Shown: positions 18,284 through 25,619, counted from the first letter of the stretch. The stretch is DNA of 64,000 bases from Poriferisodalis sp965116245 (GCA_965116245.1 OZ220497.1:2790001-2854000), one strand, 5' to 3'. Notes: generated from the sequence alone by a model not told the origin. A program made the numbers and translations.

Positions 18284-18612
18284 CGGAATTCAGCGGGTAC
18301 CGATTTATGTGGACTATGGTCATGTTTGACCTACCGGTGATGACAAAGCCGCAACGAAAGCGCGCGACACAGTTCCGCAATCAACTGCTTGACCTTGGCT
18401 TTCAGATGGCGCAGTACTCCGTATACATGAAATTCTGCGGAAGCCGCGCTGCAGTCGATGCGCTGACCTACCGCGTCCAGTCCCGAATACCACCAGATGG
18501 ACACGTCAGCATCTTGTCATTCACCGACAAGCAATACGGACAAATGCGCGTGTTTCACGGTGGAGCAAGGCAGAAACAAACCGACGAACGAGGTCAGCTC
18601 CTCTTATTTTGA
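18280..18612 (+). CDS. cas2: Cas2, type II-C
   Basis: The product is 110 aa. The ferredoxin-like fold opening is FMWTMVMFDLPV, with the conserved Asp at position 17, followed by RNQLLDLGFQMAQYSVYMK and a strand ending SILSFTDKQYGQM, all typical of type II Cas2. It is the structural partner of Cas1 in spacer integration. It is the last gene of the cas operon; no csn2 or cas4 follows, which defines subtype II-C. The next gene is convergent 72 bp later. Confidence 0.96.
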   Translation: MTEFSGYRFMWTMVMFDLPVMTKPQRKRATQFRNQLLDLGFQMAQYSVYMKFCGSRAAVDALTYRVQSRIPPDGHVSILSFTDKQYGQMRVFHGGARQKQTDERGQLLLF

Positions 18613-18684
18613 AATGCCAAGGACAGTGAGCGCCCGACGCGTAACGTTAGAAGCTGATTGAAGATTCGAGTTCTGGAAGACTCC

Positions 18685-19962
18685 TCACGCGGTCAGGAGT
18701 GCTGCTGGAATAACGCCGATCCCATCTTGGCGGCGGAAGGCATGGGGACCGGTGGTGACAACGGCAGCGTCCAGCAGCCCAGAACCAAGGCGATCGGCAA
18801 GCCAGCGGAGATGGCGCACATCACGATCTTCCACTGTGCTGGTGAGCTTGACCTCCAGCGCGACTAGCGCTCCGTCGCCCCTTTCGACTATGAGATCTAC
18901 CTCGTGCTCGCCACCGTGGGTACGCAGGTGATAGACGCGCGCTTCGTTCTGCTGCGCATAGACACGCACCGACAAGGTCACCAGCGACTGAAACAGAGCA
19001 CCGAGCAATGGACCGTCCCGACGAATAGCGGGGCCTGGTGAAGACCCGGCCAGCAGCACCCCCTCGTCGCAGCCCAGCAGCCTGGCAGCGAGGGCAGGGT
19101 CAGCGAGTTGGTGTACCGGTGAAGCCACGAGGCGTCGCAGCCGGTTGCTGGTGGGCCTCCAGGCCAGCACTTCCTCAATGAGCCAAAGGTGCTCTAGCGT
19201 GGCCCGATAGGGCTGCGAGGTTGATCGGGCTGGCTTGTCGGCCTCGCCAGCAGTCGCCGCTTCGCGCACGGTCTCAAAACTCGCCGTAGTTGAAGTCGCA
19301 GCGGCATAGGCAGTCAGCCAGCGTCGTAGAGCACCGGCGTCACGAATCTGGCGACCTAACTCCACGAAGTCTCGATCAACTACACGCTCCAGATAGCCGT
19401 CGAGGGCGGCTCGCAGCAAGCGGTCGGAGTGCCGACGCATACCGGGAAAGCCCGATCGCACAATCTCGGTTGCATAATCGGGCAGCGCAACGGAGGTGTC
19501 GCCATCCAGATCGGGCTTCGTGCCACTCAAAAGCTCCCCGAGGCTCACCGACGCCTCCCCCGGCAGCCTCTCGGCTAGCGACATCGGCCTCATACGCACG
19601 GTCACTATCCGACCTGCCCCCGAATGGGTTGGCTTCCGCATCGGTTGCGCCGAACCAGCCAGCAAGAACCGACCAGGCAAGTAATCCGCGTCGACGGAGC
19701 GCCGGACGAAGTCCCAAGACTCTGGCAGGCGCTGCCACTCGTCAATGAGTATTGGTGCCGCGCCCTCTACCAACTGGCGCCGGCGAGCTTGAATGACCGC
19801 GAGTTGGTCAGGGTTGTCGAGGCTGTACACCGTGGCTGCCCGTCGAAGCGCTGTCTGAGTCTTGCCGACACCGCGAGGGCCTTCCAGCGCGATAGCTGGC
19901 AAACCCACAAGCAACTCGTCAAGTTCGAGGTCTACGATCCGCGGTACGTAATCGTCGGCCAT
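18685..19962 (-). CDS. AAA_14/DUF4143 ATPase
   Basis: The product is 425 aa. The N-terminal P-loop is GPRGVGKTQTAL (residues 28-39) and Walker B is ILIDEWQRLP (about 71-80), followed by a LLAGSAQP sensor-like segment, the pattern of the archaeal-type AAA_14 family. The C-terminal DUF4143 region contains HEVDLIVERGDGALVALEVK, a restriction-nuclease-like D...ExK arrangement. Such proteins are widespread in mobile and defence-rich regions, but their biochemical role is not established. It is convergent with cas2 and separates the cas operon from its array. Upstream of its start lies a 23-bp tandem repeat. Confidence 0.85.
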   Translation of the reverse strand: MADDYVPRIVDLELDELLVGLPAIALEGPRGVGKTQTALRRAATVYSLDNPDQLAVIQARRRQLVEGAAPILIDEWQRLPESWDFVRRSVDADYLPGRFLLAGSAQPMRKPTHSGAGRIVTVRMRPMSLAERLPGEASVSLGELLSGTKPDLDGDTSVALPDYATEIVRSGFPGMRRHSDRLLRAALDGYLERVVDRDFVELGRQIRDAGALRRWLTAYAAATSTTASFETVREAATAGEADKPARSTSQPYRATLEHLWLIEEVLAWRPTSNRLRRLVASPVHQLADPALAARLLGCDEGVLLAGSSPGPAIRRDGPLLGALFQSLVTLSVRVYAQQNEARVYHLRTHGGEHEVDLIVERGDGALVALEVKLTSTVEDRDVRHLRWLADRLGSGLLDAAVVTTGPHAFRRQDGIGVIPAALLTA

Positions 19963-19969
19963 AAGGCTA

Positions 19970-20056
19970 CGCTACAGATTCGACGCCTCCTACGCTACAG
20001 GTTCGACGCCTCCTACGCTACAGGTTCGACGCCTCCTACGCTACAGGTTCGACGCT
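19970..20056. repeat. 23-bp tandem repeat upstream of the DUF4143 ATPase
   Basis: Three full copies and one partial copy of a 23-bp unit beginning CGCTACAGGTTCGACGCCTC; the first has one substitution. The array begins 7 bp upstream of the ATPase start. On the minus strand each unit carries TAGGAGG, a Shine-Dalgarno-like core. Confidence 0.93.
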
Positions 20057-20153
20057 GGCGTGCTCGGCGTCAGGCCGCATATCCATGAGTAGTGTGTAAG
20101 CAGTGGAGGCGCAATCTCGAGTGCGCCGCGCGCGCAGACAGGCGACAGCAGCC

Positions 20154-20909
20154 ATGTTGAAGAACCGAAGAGCCTTTGTGGCGAAACTGCTGGCGGTGGC
20201 GATAGTGGGCGTGTCACTGGCCGCTTGCAGCAACACGCCCCCAACTGTGATCGCCACTACTGGCGACTATCCGCCCTTCAACTTGGTTGACGACACCGGA
20301 GAAATAGTCGGACTCGAGCGAGACATCGGCGATGCACTGTGTCAGCGAGCCAACCTGACATGTGAGTGGATAGTGAGCGACTGGGACACCCTGATTACCG
20401 ACGTCATGGCGGATGAATTTGACGTAATCCTCGCTGGGATGAGCATCACCGATAGACGTGAAGAGTGGATTGACTTCACCAACGCCTACTACCCGCCCGC
20501 CCCATCCGCCTATTTGGCGAAGGTGGGCGTCGGCGACGGGGCTCTCAACGGCACGGTCGGCGCCAACCAGAACACCATCTATTCCGAGTACTTCATCTCC
20601 CAAGGACTGCCATTCGTGGCACTCGATGGCGCAATGGACGCCGTCGACCCCGTACTCAGTGGTGAGGTAGACGCAGTCTTAGTGGACCACGGTTATGCCG
20701 TCAGTCAGCTTGCTGAACACGAAGGCGAAATCGAAATTGTGGGCCCGGCCGTGCAGATCGACAGAGGTCTTGGCATCGGAGTTCGCAAGAGCGGCACCCT
20801 GAGAAGTGAACTCGACGCGGCCTTGGCTTCAATGAAGGCAGATGGCACCCTCAATACGCTAATCCTCAACTGGGTCGGAGAAGGCGCGGCGACGTTCCCT
20901 CGGCCCTGA
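20154..20909 (+). CDS. Family-3 solute-binding lipoprotein (amino-acid ABC transporter type)
   Basis: From ATG at 20154 the product is 251 aa: a basic N-terminus, a hydrophobic stretch and the lipobox SLAACSN, so it is a surface lipoprotein. The mature part follows the PF00497 pattern: TGDYPPFNLVDDTGEIVGLERDIGDAL, then FDVILAGMSITDRREEWIDFT and a C-terminal LDAALASMKADGTL helix. Such proteins bind polar amino acids for an ABC permease, but no permease or ATPase gene is adjacent, so it is an orphan here. A GTG at 20103 would add 17 basic residues; the shorter start gives a normal signal peptide. Confidence 0.85.
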   Translation: MLKNRRAFVAKLLAVAIVGVSLAACSNTPPTVIATTGDYPPFNLVDDTGEIVGLERDIGDALCQRANLTCEWIVSDWDTLITDVMADEFDVILAGMSITDRREEWIDFTNAYYPPAPSAYLAKVGVGDGALNGTVGANQNTIYSEYFISQGLPFVALDGAMDAVDPVLSGEVDAVLVDHGYAVSQLAEHEGEIEIVGPAVQIDRGLGIGVRKSGTLRSELDAALASMKADGTLNTLILNWVGEGAATFPRP

Positions 20910-20971
20910 TCAGATTGTCGATGTCGCTGCTGGTCAGCTCCTCGACGTCGTTGAGGGCCGCGACTCAACCA

Positions 20972-21103
20972 AACCAGCACAGTGGCTCGCGCAGCGGCCC
21001 CACCGAAGCCATCAACAACCTCTCCAAACGAGTCGCTTTCAGGATTCTCGACCACCACAACTAGCGAATCCGAGCCCTCCTCTACGCCAGCAAACCCAAC
21101 TAA
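20972..21103 (+). pseudogene. ISL3-family transposase C-terminal remnant
   Basis: One plus-strand frame reads SGPTEAINNLSKRVAF, then RILDHHN, a stop, RIRALLYASKPN and a stop. The C-terminus of ISL3 transposases has SNGPTEAINNLIKRVKRVAFGF...YRIRALLYAGKPNW, so the match is specific, with a small deletion and a nonsense codon. Nothing upstream within the same frame restores the catalytic DDE domain, and the solute-binding gene ends 60 bp before. It is a dead scrap of an insertion sequence inside the block between cas2 and the array. Confidence 0.75.
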
Positions 21104-21153
21104 AACCTACTCCCCACCAACCAACCCCGCTAAAGCCGGAAGAGCCCTTATAG

Positions 21154-22254
21154 CTATAGCTCACCTGGGAGCTGAATATCCAGACGCAGTGGCCGTTCCG
21201 GGCCTGCATTGAGGAGGGTGTCGCGTCCCGTTAGTTCCAGTACTCGTTCCCCATATGGCGATTGCGCAGGCTGTCCTGAGCGTACGTTCTGCCCACTAAT
21301 CAGCGTGGTGATACTCTGCCATTTTTCTCTGACCGCTTCAATCGTGGCTTCCTGTGGATCGCTCGCTGCCGACAAGTCCGAGTACAAGAGGGCAGCGGTC
21401 TCTAACGCGGCTATCACCCACCGGTCGGCTTCCTGATCAGCGATGTCTTGGAGCACCCGGACTTCCTCGACGTACGTACCATAAACCCGCCATGACGACA
21501 TCATCTCTAGGTTGATGTTCAGAGCTGTCAAACAATCTTCAACCTCCAACCTCACACCGGCTGGCAACAGGTTTAGACAAGCCGCGATGTCGTGGCCAGC
21601 GCTGAGAATTTCTTTCCGAGTAGGTCCCGGTCGTTTATGCCATGCCGCTAGATTCTTGATAGAGAGCTCTACTACTAGAGCAGCAGGCCCACATACGCTT
21701 AGCATGCGGGCTAAACGTGCATCGTCCCGAAAGTCAGCCGTACGAGTCGCATCAAACTCCTCAACACCTGAAAGGGTAGTACGCTGCAAGTTACGTAGCT
21801 GCAAGATGATCTGCGTATCGAACTTTGACCATGCTTCGGCCAGGTCATTTATCGGCCGCTCCATCGGCTTCTCCCAACGCACTTGGCTACGGCACCCTGA
21901 GTCGCCAACCGGAATCATGGATGCACAGCGGATCCGATGCTCAAATGAACTACGAACCTGCTCGCTACGAGCCTTCCATTCTGGCCGGTCGGTGACGAAC
22001 ACTTGCACCGGCCAACGGCCGTCAACCGCGTCCAACGCCGCTGTTTCTAACCGGCGACGCATTTTGTCACGTTCGCTATAGTTGATATCGGCGAACAAGG
22101 CGAGCAAGTCAATATCACTGCGCTCGGTCGCTTCACCGCGAGCTACCGAGCCGAATAGCCACACTTCCTCGGCACCCGCCGTCAGCAGGGGCTTTGCAGC
22201 CCTGCGAGCTTCCGCCACCGAAGGCTCCACTGTTGCGGTCATCAACGATGCCAT
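21154..22254 (-). CDS. MNT-type nucleotidyltransferase fused to a HEPN-like helical domain (copy 1)
   Basis: The product is 366 aa. The N-terminus has the nucleotidyltransferase motif GSVARGEATERSDIDL (residues 35-50) with two metal-binding Asp. In related enzymes a third Asp follows about 35 residues later (vDvl pattern); this copy has PVQVFVTD, with Gln at that place. The helical remainder (about 130-320), including TRKEILSAGHDIAAC, resembles HEPN/substrate-binding helices. In MNT-HEPN pairs one part adenylylates and silences an RNase-like HEPN toxin; here both seem to be in one chain. Its start follows directly on the stop of a 52-aa gene (TAGATG). It is related to the divergent gene at 22778. 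The MNT call is firm, the HEPN call moderate. Confidence 0.72.
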   Translation of the reverse strand: MASLMTATVEPSVAEARRAAKPLLTAGAEEVWLFGSVARGEATERSDIDLLALFADINYSERDKMRRRLETAALDAVDGRWPVQVFVTDRPEWKARSEQVRSSFEHRIRCASMIPVGDSGCRSQVRWEKPMERPINDLAEAWSKFDTQIILQLRNLQRTTLSGVEEFDATRTADFRDDARLARMLSVCGPAALVVELSIKNLAAWHKRPGPTRKEILSAGHDIAACLNLLPAGVRLEVEDCLTALNINLEMMSSWRVYGTYVEEVRVLQDIADQEADRWVIAALETAALLYSDLSAASDPQEATIEAVREKWQSITTLISGQNVRSGQPAQSPYGERVLELTGRDTLLNAGPERPLRLDIQLPGEL

Positions 22255-22413
22255 CTAGGGTTCCATGAACTTGCGCTTGCGATATTTCTGCCATTTCAGT
22301 CGGTTGACAGCCGCGATCGGTACTGGATCGTCTATTACCTCTGCAAGTACGGTGGGCGTTACCGGCGGAACGCCCACATCAACCTCTCCCATCCCAAGCA
22401 CCTTACGACTCAT
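22255..22413 (-). CDS. Small protein coupled to MNT-HEPN copy 1, unknown function
   Basis: A 52-aa product starting MSRKVLGMGEVDVGVPP. The start is set by AGGAG 5 nt upstream; a longer in-frame start at 22437 lacks such a site. The C-terminus is strongly basic (KWQKYRKRKF). Its stop directly abuts the ATG of the MNT-HEPN gene, so the two are translationally coupled. I recognise no family. A DNA- or RNA-binding antitoxin-like partner is possible but unproven. Confidence 0.5.
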   Translation of the reverse strand: MSRKVLGMGEVDVGVPPVTPTVLAEVIDDPVPIAAVNRLKWQKYRKRKFMEP

Positions 22414-22777
22414 CCGCACTCCTGTCAACAGACTCAACGATTACCTTGCAACATCACGCTCTGAAGATGACATCGCCGTCCGACCAACTTGACGGGCATG
22501 GTTTCACTTCAAGCGGTCGGCGCTAGTCGGACCGAGCCGGTCTCCACGGCGATCAACACCCTCGCTGATTTCCGATTCGAGGACCGCGATAGCGCCTGGC
22601 GCGACGTGTCTCTCGGTTCGTGAGGTGGCCATTCTCTCTCGCCGATAATCAGTTGTATACGAGGTTACGATTTATTTCATATTATTTCATGCGCCAAATG
22701 GGTGTTGAAGCGGTATGCCCCAGTGGCGGCCTTGAAATACGCTCGAAATGCGCTAGGCGTGGGGTTAGGCTTGCGTC
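22414..22777. promoter_or_regulatory. 364-bp divergent control region between the two MNT-HEPN genes
   Basis: No gene is visible. The right half is A/T-rich by local standards and holds two pairs of direct repeats: TTTATTTCAT then ATTATTTCAT (22671-22690), and TGAAATACGCT then CGAAATGCGCT (22733-22754). The ATTTCA and TGAAAT cores are inverted relative to each other, an operator-like layout. The left half holds a nested inverted repeat, GTCCGAC/GTCGGAC (22479-22485, 22527-22533) around CTTGA/TCAAG. A shared autoregulated promoter region is inference. Confidence 0.45.
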
Positions 22778-23764
22778 GTGAACACCTTAGCAGTCACGGA
22801 GCGTGCGCCATCGGTGGAGGATGCGTGCCGCGCAGCTGATGAGCTGGTGCGGGCCGGTGTGGGAAAAGTGCTGCTGTTTGGTTCCGTTGCTCGTGGCGAC
22901 GCGACCGAGCACAGCGATATAGATCTGGTGGCCATCTACGACGATCTAGGCGATTACCGGCAGCGACTCCACGTTCAGTGCGACCTTGAGCAACGAGCGC
23001 GTGAAGTGGCAGGCTGGCCGGTCGATGTTCTCGTAACCGACATGCCGGAGTGGGCTGTGCGCACCGAGAAGGTGCCCTGCTCGTTTGAAGCGGGCATTGC
23101 ATCGGTGGCAAAGACGCTCGCTGACACAAACGGTCATGGCCTGATTGATTGGGATAAGGAGATTGGAATGCCAGCGGACGAGGAGGACGAGTTAGCGCGT
23201 CGGCTTATTGATCTGTCTAACGCATTGGTGGAGGTCACAGAGAGGCTTTACCCGGGTGTGCAGGAACGGTCAGCAGCAGAAGCTGGCCAGGAGTCCAGAA
23301 TCGCGGAGCTGGAGCTCGCCCGGTTCACTAAGACCTGTGAAGCCGTGCATCATGTGTTTGAGTCAGCAGCGAAGATGATGCACATCATCACCACCAAATC
23401 GCCGGTGCCGTACACCCACCAAATTGATGAGTTGGTAGCAGGCCAGCCGGAGCGAGTACGCGACGAGTTTGCTGTTGCGGCTGATCGCGTCAACCCAAAA
23501 TATTTGGCTGTCTGGCGTCAGGCATCTCACTACATCGAAAAGCGGCCTCTCAATATCTTCGATGAGACCTACCTACGGGACCATGTTGGAGCGGCGGTAC
23601 GCATCGCAACATTCGTGAGTCGCCAAGGCCGCGAGAACAATATCGATGGCGCACTAATCAAGGAGTTAGACATACGGCTCAATGACTGCGAAGCAGCTTT
23701 TGCCGGGGAAATACGAATCAGGACTGTGGATGTGTCAACAGTCGCCCGCAAAGAGCGCATCTAA
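22778..23764 (+). CDS. MNT-type nucleotidyltransferase fused to a HEPN-like helical domain (copy 2)
   Basis: The product is 328 aa from a GTG start. It aligns with the divergent copy: GSVARGDATEHSDIDL (residues 35-50), and at the third-Asp site it keeps Asp83 in GWPVDVLVTD, so this copy looks catalytically complete. The helical half includes FTKTCEAVHHVFESAAKMMHII and PYTHQIDELVA, similar to HEPN domains paired with MNT enzymes. It sits 86 bp before the trailer end of the CRISPR array and points toward it. Possible roles are a self-silenced toxin or an abortive-infection factor; the sequence shows only the nucleotidyltransferase with confidence. Confidence 0.72.
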   Translation: MNTLAVTERAPSVEDACRAADELVRAGVGKVLLFGSVARGDATEHSDIDLVAIYDDLGDYRQRLHVQCDLEQRAREVAGWPVDVLVTDMPEWAVRTEKVPCSFEAGIASVAKTLADTNGHGLIDWDKEIGMPADEEDELARRLIDLSNALVEVTERLYPGVQERSAAEAGQESRIAELELARFTKTCEAVHHVFESAAKMMHIITTKSPVPYTHQIDELVAGQPERVRDEFAVAADRVNPKYLAVWRQASHYIEKRPLNIFDETYLRDHVGAAVRIATFVSRQGRENNIDGALIKELDIRLNDCEAAFAGEIRIRTVDVSTVARKERI

Positions 23765-23850
23765 GGGGTTGCCTCAATACCAACGGTTGAACGCTAACGC
23801 CCAGGCGAGATGCCGCGCTCTAGCGAAATAGAGAGTCATCGTCTCCCGAC

Positions 23851-24253
23851 ACTTTAGCAAATTCGGGAATGGTCGGCTGCCAAAACTATCCAGTATTTCC
23901 CTTCTATTTGTCAGAACTTTAGCAGGTTCGGGAATGGTCGGCTGCCAAAACGTCGCGGCGGGCTAGCAGCGAGGCGGGTCACTTTAGCAGGTTCGGGAAT
24001 GGTCGGCTGCCAAAACAACGGGCTTGGTGATGCTCTAGCCGCTCCTACTTTAGCAGGTTCGGGAATGGTCGGCTGCCAAAACAGCCCTTCGTATTTCCAC
24101 GCTAAGGCGATCACTTTAGCAGGTTCGGGAATGGTCGGCTGCCAAAACGTTTCTGCCAGTCATCGGCAACACTCTTAGACTTTAGCAGGTTCGGGAATGG
24201 TCGGCTGCCAAAACAATACTCAGCACGCGCTCTGCACGACAAATACTTTAGCA
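23851..24253 (-). promoter_or_regulatory. Extended -10-like motif at the 3' end of every repeat
   Basis: The last nine bases of each repeat in crRNA sense are TGCTAAAGT, an extended -10 (TGn plus TAAAGT; it also fits the actinobacterial TAnnnT). They lie at 23851-23859 and at the same offset in the other six repeats, the last being 24245-24253. In Neisseria and Campylobacter II-C arrays the repeat ends TGCTACAAT or TGGTAAAAT and starts transcription inside each following spacer. The same logic would give each spacer here its own promoter. The -35 side is weak: TTGGCA lies 21 nt upstream, too far for the usual spacing. Confidence 0.55.
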
Positions 24254-24280
24254 GGTTCGGGAATGGTCGGCTGCCAAAAC
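23851..24280 (-). CRISPR. Type II-C CRISPR array, 7 repeats and 6 spacers
   Basis: Seven 36-bp repeats start at 23851, 23916, 23981, 24047, 24113, 24179 and 24245; spacers are 29, 29, 30, 30, 30 and 30 bp. In crRNA sense (minus strand) the repeat begins GTTTTGGCAGCC and ends TGCTAAAGT. Six copies are identical; the leftmost (23851) has two substitutions (AA for GG), marking it as the old trailer end, so the leader end is on the right near 24281. The anti-repeat near cas9 fits this orientation. All six spacers differ. I could not identify targets. Open frames across the array are artefacts. Confidence 0.98.
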
Positions 24281-24725
24281 CGACCGCGGCTTCACGGGAC
24301 GAGGCTTCGGCTTGGCCCCTGCTGCGCTGGCGGGCGTCTCCAGACGCCTGAAAACCAGCCTAACAGCGGCCAGGTGACCCTCGACGGAAGGCGAGGATAG
24401 ACTGACCCCGCCTACTCAGCGCGGCCTCGCAGCTTCAACCGAGGCACACCTCGGTGTCGCGGTTGACGTGGCTGCGGGCTTGCCGACGGGGATTCTGCGG
24501 CCAACCGTCTGCCGCATCTCAGCAGCGAACCCTCTCAGCACTCTCCCAGTACGCGACGAGGCTGATGCGACCGGCGATCGGTCAGTGGCGCTTCACGCAG
24601 TTCACCGCCCAATCGCCGGTCGCATCAGCCCCCTCTACAGCTTGGTCAGGGAGTGTCAAGCCTTCGGGGGCGCGACCACCTCACGAGACTCTCCCGGACG
24701 TCTCGCACCCCGGTTACCGCCCGAC
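24281..24725. other. 445-bp region rich in inverted repeats next to the leader end
   Basis: No convincing gene. Visible structures are GGCGTC/GACGCC at 24333-24348, a nested element at about 24429-24475 (GCAGC, TCAACCG and CCGAGG with their complements), GGGAGTGTC against GACTCTCCC from about 24648 to 24695, and the long hairpin listed separately. It should include the CRISPR leader just right of 24280. No A/T-rich leader typical of many arrays is seen. It could encode a structured RNA or be a decayed element. Confidence 0.45.
24560..24630. repeat. Perfect 19-bp inverted repeat (long hairpin)
   Basis: Arms at 24560-24578 and 24612-24630 match perfectly as reverse complements (GGCTGATGCGACCGGCGAT), separated by 33 nt that can pair further (CGGT/ACCG). 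No run of T follows on either strand, so it does not look like a simple terminator. It lies 96 bp beyond the stop of the pseudo-metalloprotease gene. Confidence 0.85.
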
Positions 24726-25619
24726 TCAATCCTCACCATCGGGGACGAGCTGGGCGTAGCCGGGGGCAGTTACCTGACACAGCCGGTGCAGCTCGGCGTA
24801 TGAGTCCTCCCACCATGGGATGATCTCGTCGATACCATCAACATAATTGTTGTAGAGATCAAGCACTAGACATCTATACTCAATACTGTCCCAGCTTTCG
24901 CTGCTTATCTGTACTTTTGGCACAGCTTCCTCACCTTCCCAGACGAATGACCGCCAGTAATCAATCAACCACGCCAGATTATCCAAAACTACAAACAGAT
25001 TCTGCTTGGGTGTTACGATGCGTGCTGGCCTCTCGTATTCTAGCTTAGTGGCCCAGACTGGGTAGCTATCACTGATGCTATCAGCCCACCACCACACAGA
25101 CTTTCCAACTCGCTTCCGTTTTTCAACTTCAAAATTAGGCGGCAATGCGCACGAATAAGACCCTTCGTCGCAGTGTTGATCAATCTTCTTATTTCCTCTA
25201 TTGACTAATGGCAGTCGAGGTGACCAGTCTTCAGGTAGTACCAACTGATACCAACTGCCTCCGGGATCTTCGTCATCTTCCGGAAAGAACAATTTGCGCG
25301 AGATTTGTTCCCTCATCCAGGGCGTGTACCTCTCCCAGACTTCCTTGACGAGCTCTTTCGCTTCTTCATTGTCGAGTCGATAGTCATTGTCGTAGGCAAT
25401 TAGCTCGTCGTCGGAATCCCCAAGCAGACAACGTTGCCATGCGTACCAGTCTTCATGATAGTTGTTGTGGAAGTCATCGGTCTCGGAGTTAAAGCCACTG
25501 CAGTAGAGGGCGACCAGGTCTGGGTCGTTATAGCGAGGCTCAATATCCATCTTAGCGTCACTGAGATTGATGCCGAAGAACGCAGTGATGAGCATCGCGA
25601 GATGAGTGAATGGAATCAT
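24726..25619 (-). CDS. Exported metalloprotease-like paralogue without metal ligands
   Basis: The product is 297 aa with AAGGAGA before the ATG and a short hydrophobic N-terminus (MIPFTHLAMLITAFFGINLS), probably an export signal. It is clearly a paralogue of the next gene: ETDDFHNNY, PEDWSPRLPL, PGYAQ and the cysteines of HCDEGSYSC and QRCLL are shared. Where the paralogue has HELAH this one has DNLAW, and GHGYEF is replaced by DSIEYR, so all three expected zinc ligands are gone while the surrounding fold is kept. It is therefore a pseudoenzyme rather than decayed sequence. A role as regulator or inhibitor of its partner is inference. Confidence 0.7.
   Translation of the reverse strand: MIPFTHLAMLITAFFGINLSDAKMDIEPRYNDPDLVALYCSGFNSETDDFHNNYHEDWYAWQRCLLGDSDDELIAYDNDYRLDNEEAKELVKEVWERYTPWMREQISRKLFFPEDDEDPGGSWYQLVLPEDWSPRLPLVNRGNKKIDQHCDEGSYSCALPPNFEVEKRKRVGKSVWWWADSISDSYPVWATKLEYERPARIVTPKQNLFVVLDNLAWLIDYWRSFVWEGEEAVPKVQISSESWDSIEYRCLVLDLYNNYVDGIDEIIPWWEDSYAELHRLCQVTAPGYAQLVPDGED

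Noticed and set aside
18680..18700. ACTCCT/AGGAGT hairpin as a terminator for cas2.
   Set aside because: Only 6 bp, spans the stop codon of the convergent ATPase gene and lacks a U-tract.
19970..20056. T-arm-like GGTTCGA motifs suggesting tRNA genes.
   Set aside because: They are part of a 23-bp tandem repeat and no cloverleaf can be drawn around them.
23851..24280. A full -35/-10 promoter inside each repeat using TTGGCA as the -35.
   Set aside because: The spacing to TAAAGT is 21 nt, too long for the usual 16-18; only the extended -10 is kept as a proposal.
23911..24400. Open frames across the CRISPR array on both strands with repeated AGSGMVGCQN or PEPAK peptides.
   Set aside because: They are translations of the repeat itself.
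24560..24630. The long hairpin as an intrinsic terminator.
   Set aside because: No T-run follows on either strand, and the stem is far longer than usual.
24281..24725. A second anti-repeat or tracrRNA near the array.
   Set aside because: I looked for GGCTGCC/GGCAGCC blocks followed by a second repeat match on both strands and found none; only the cas9-side site fits.
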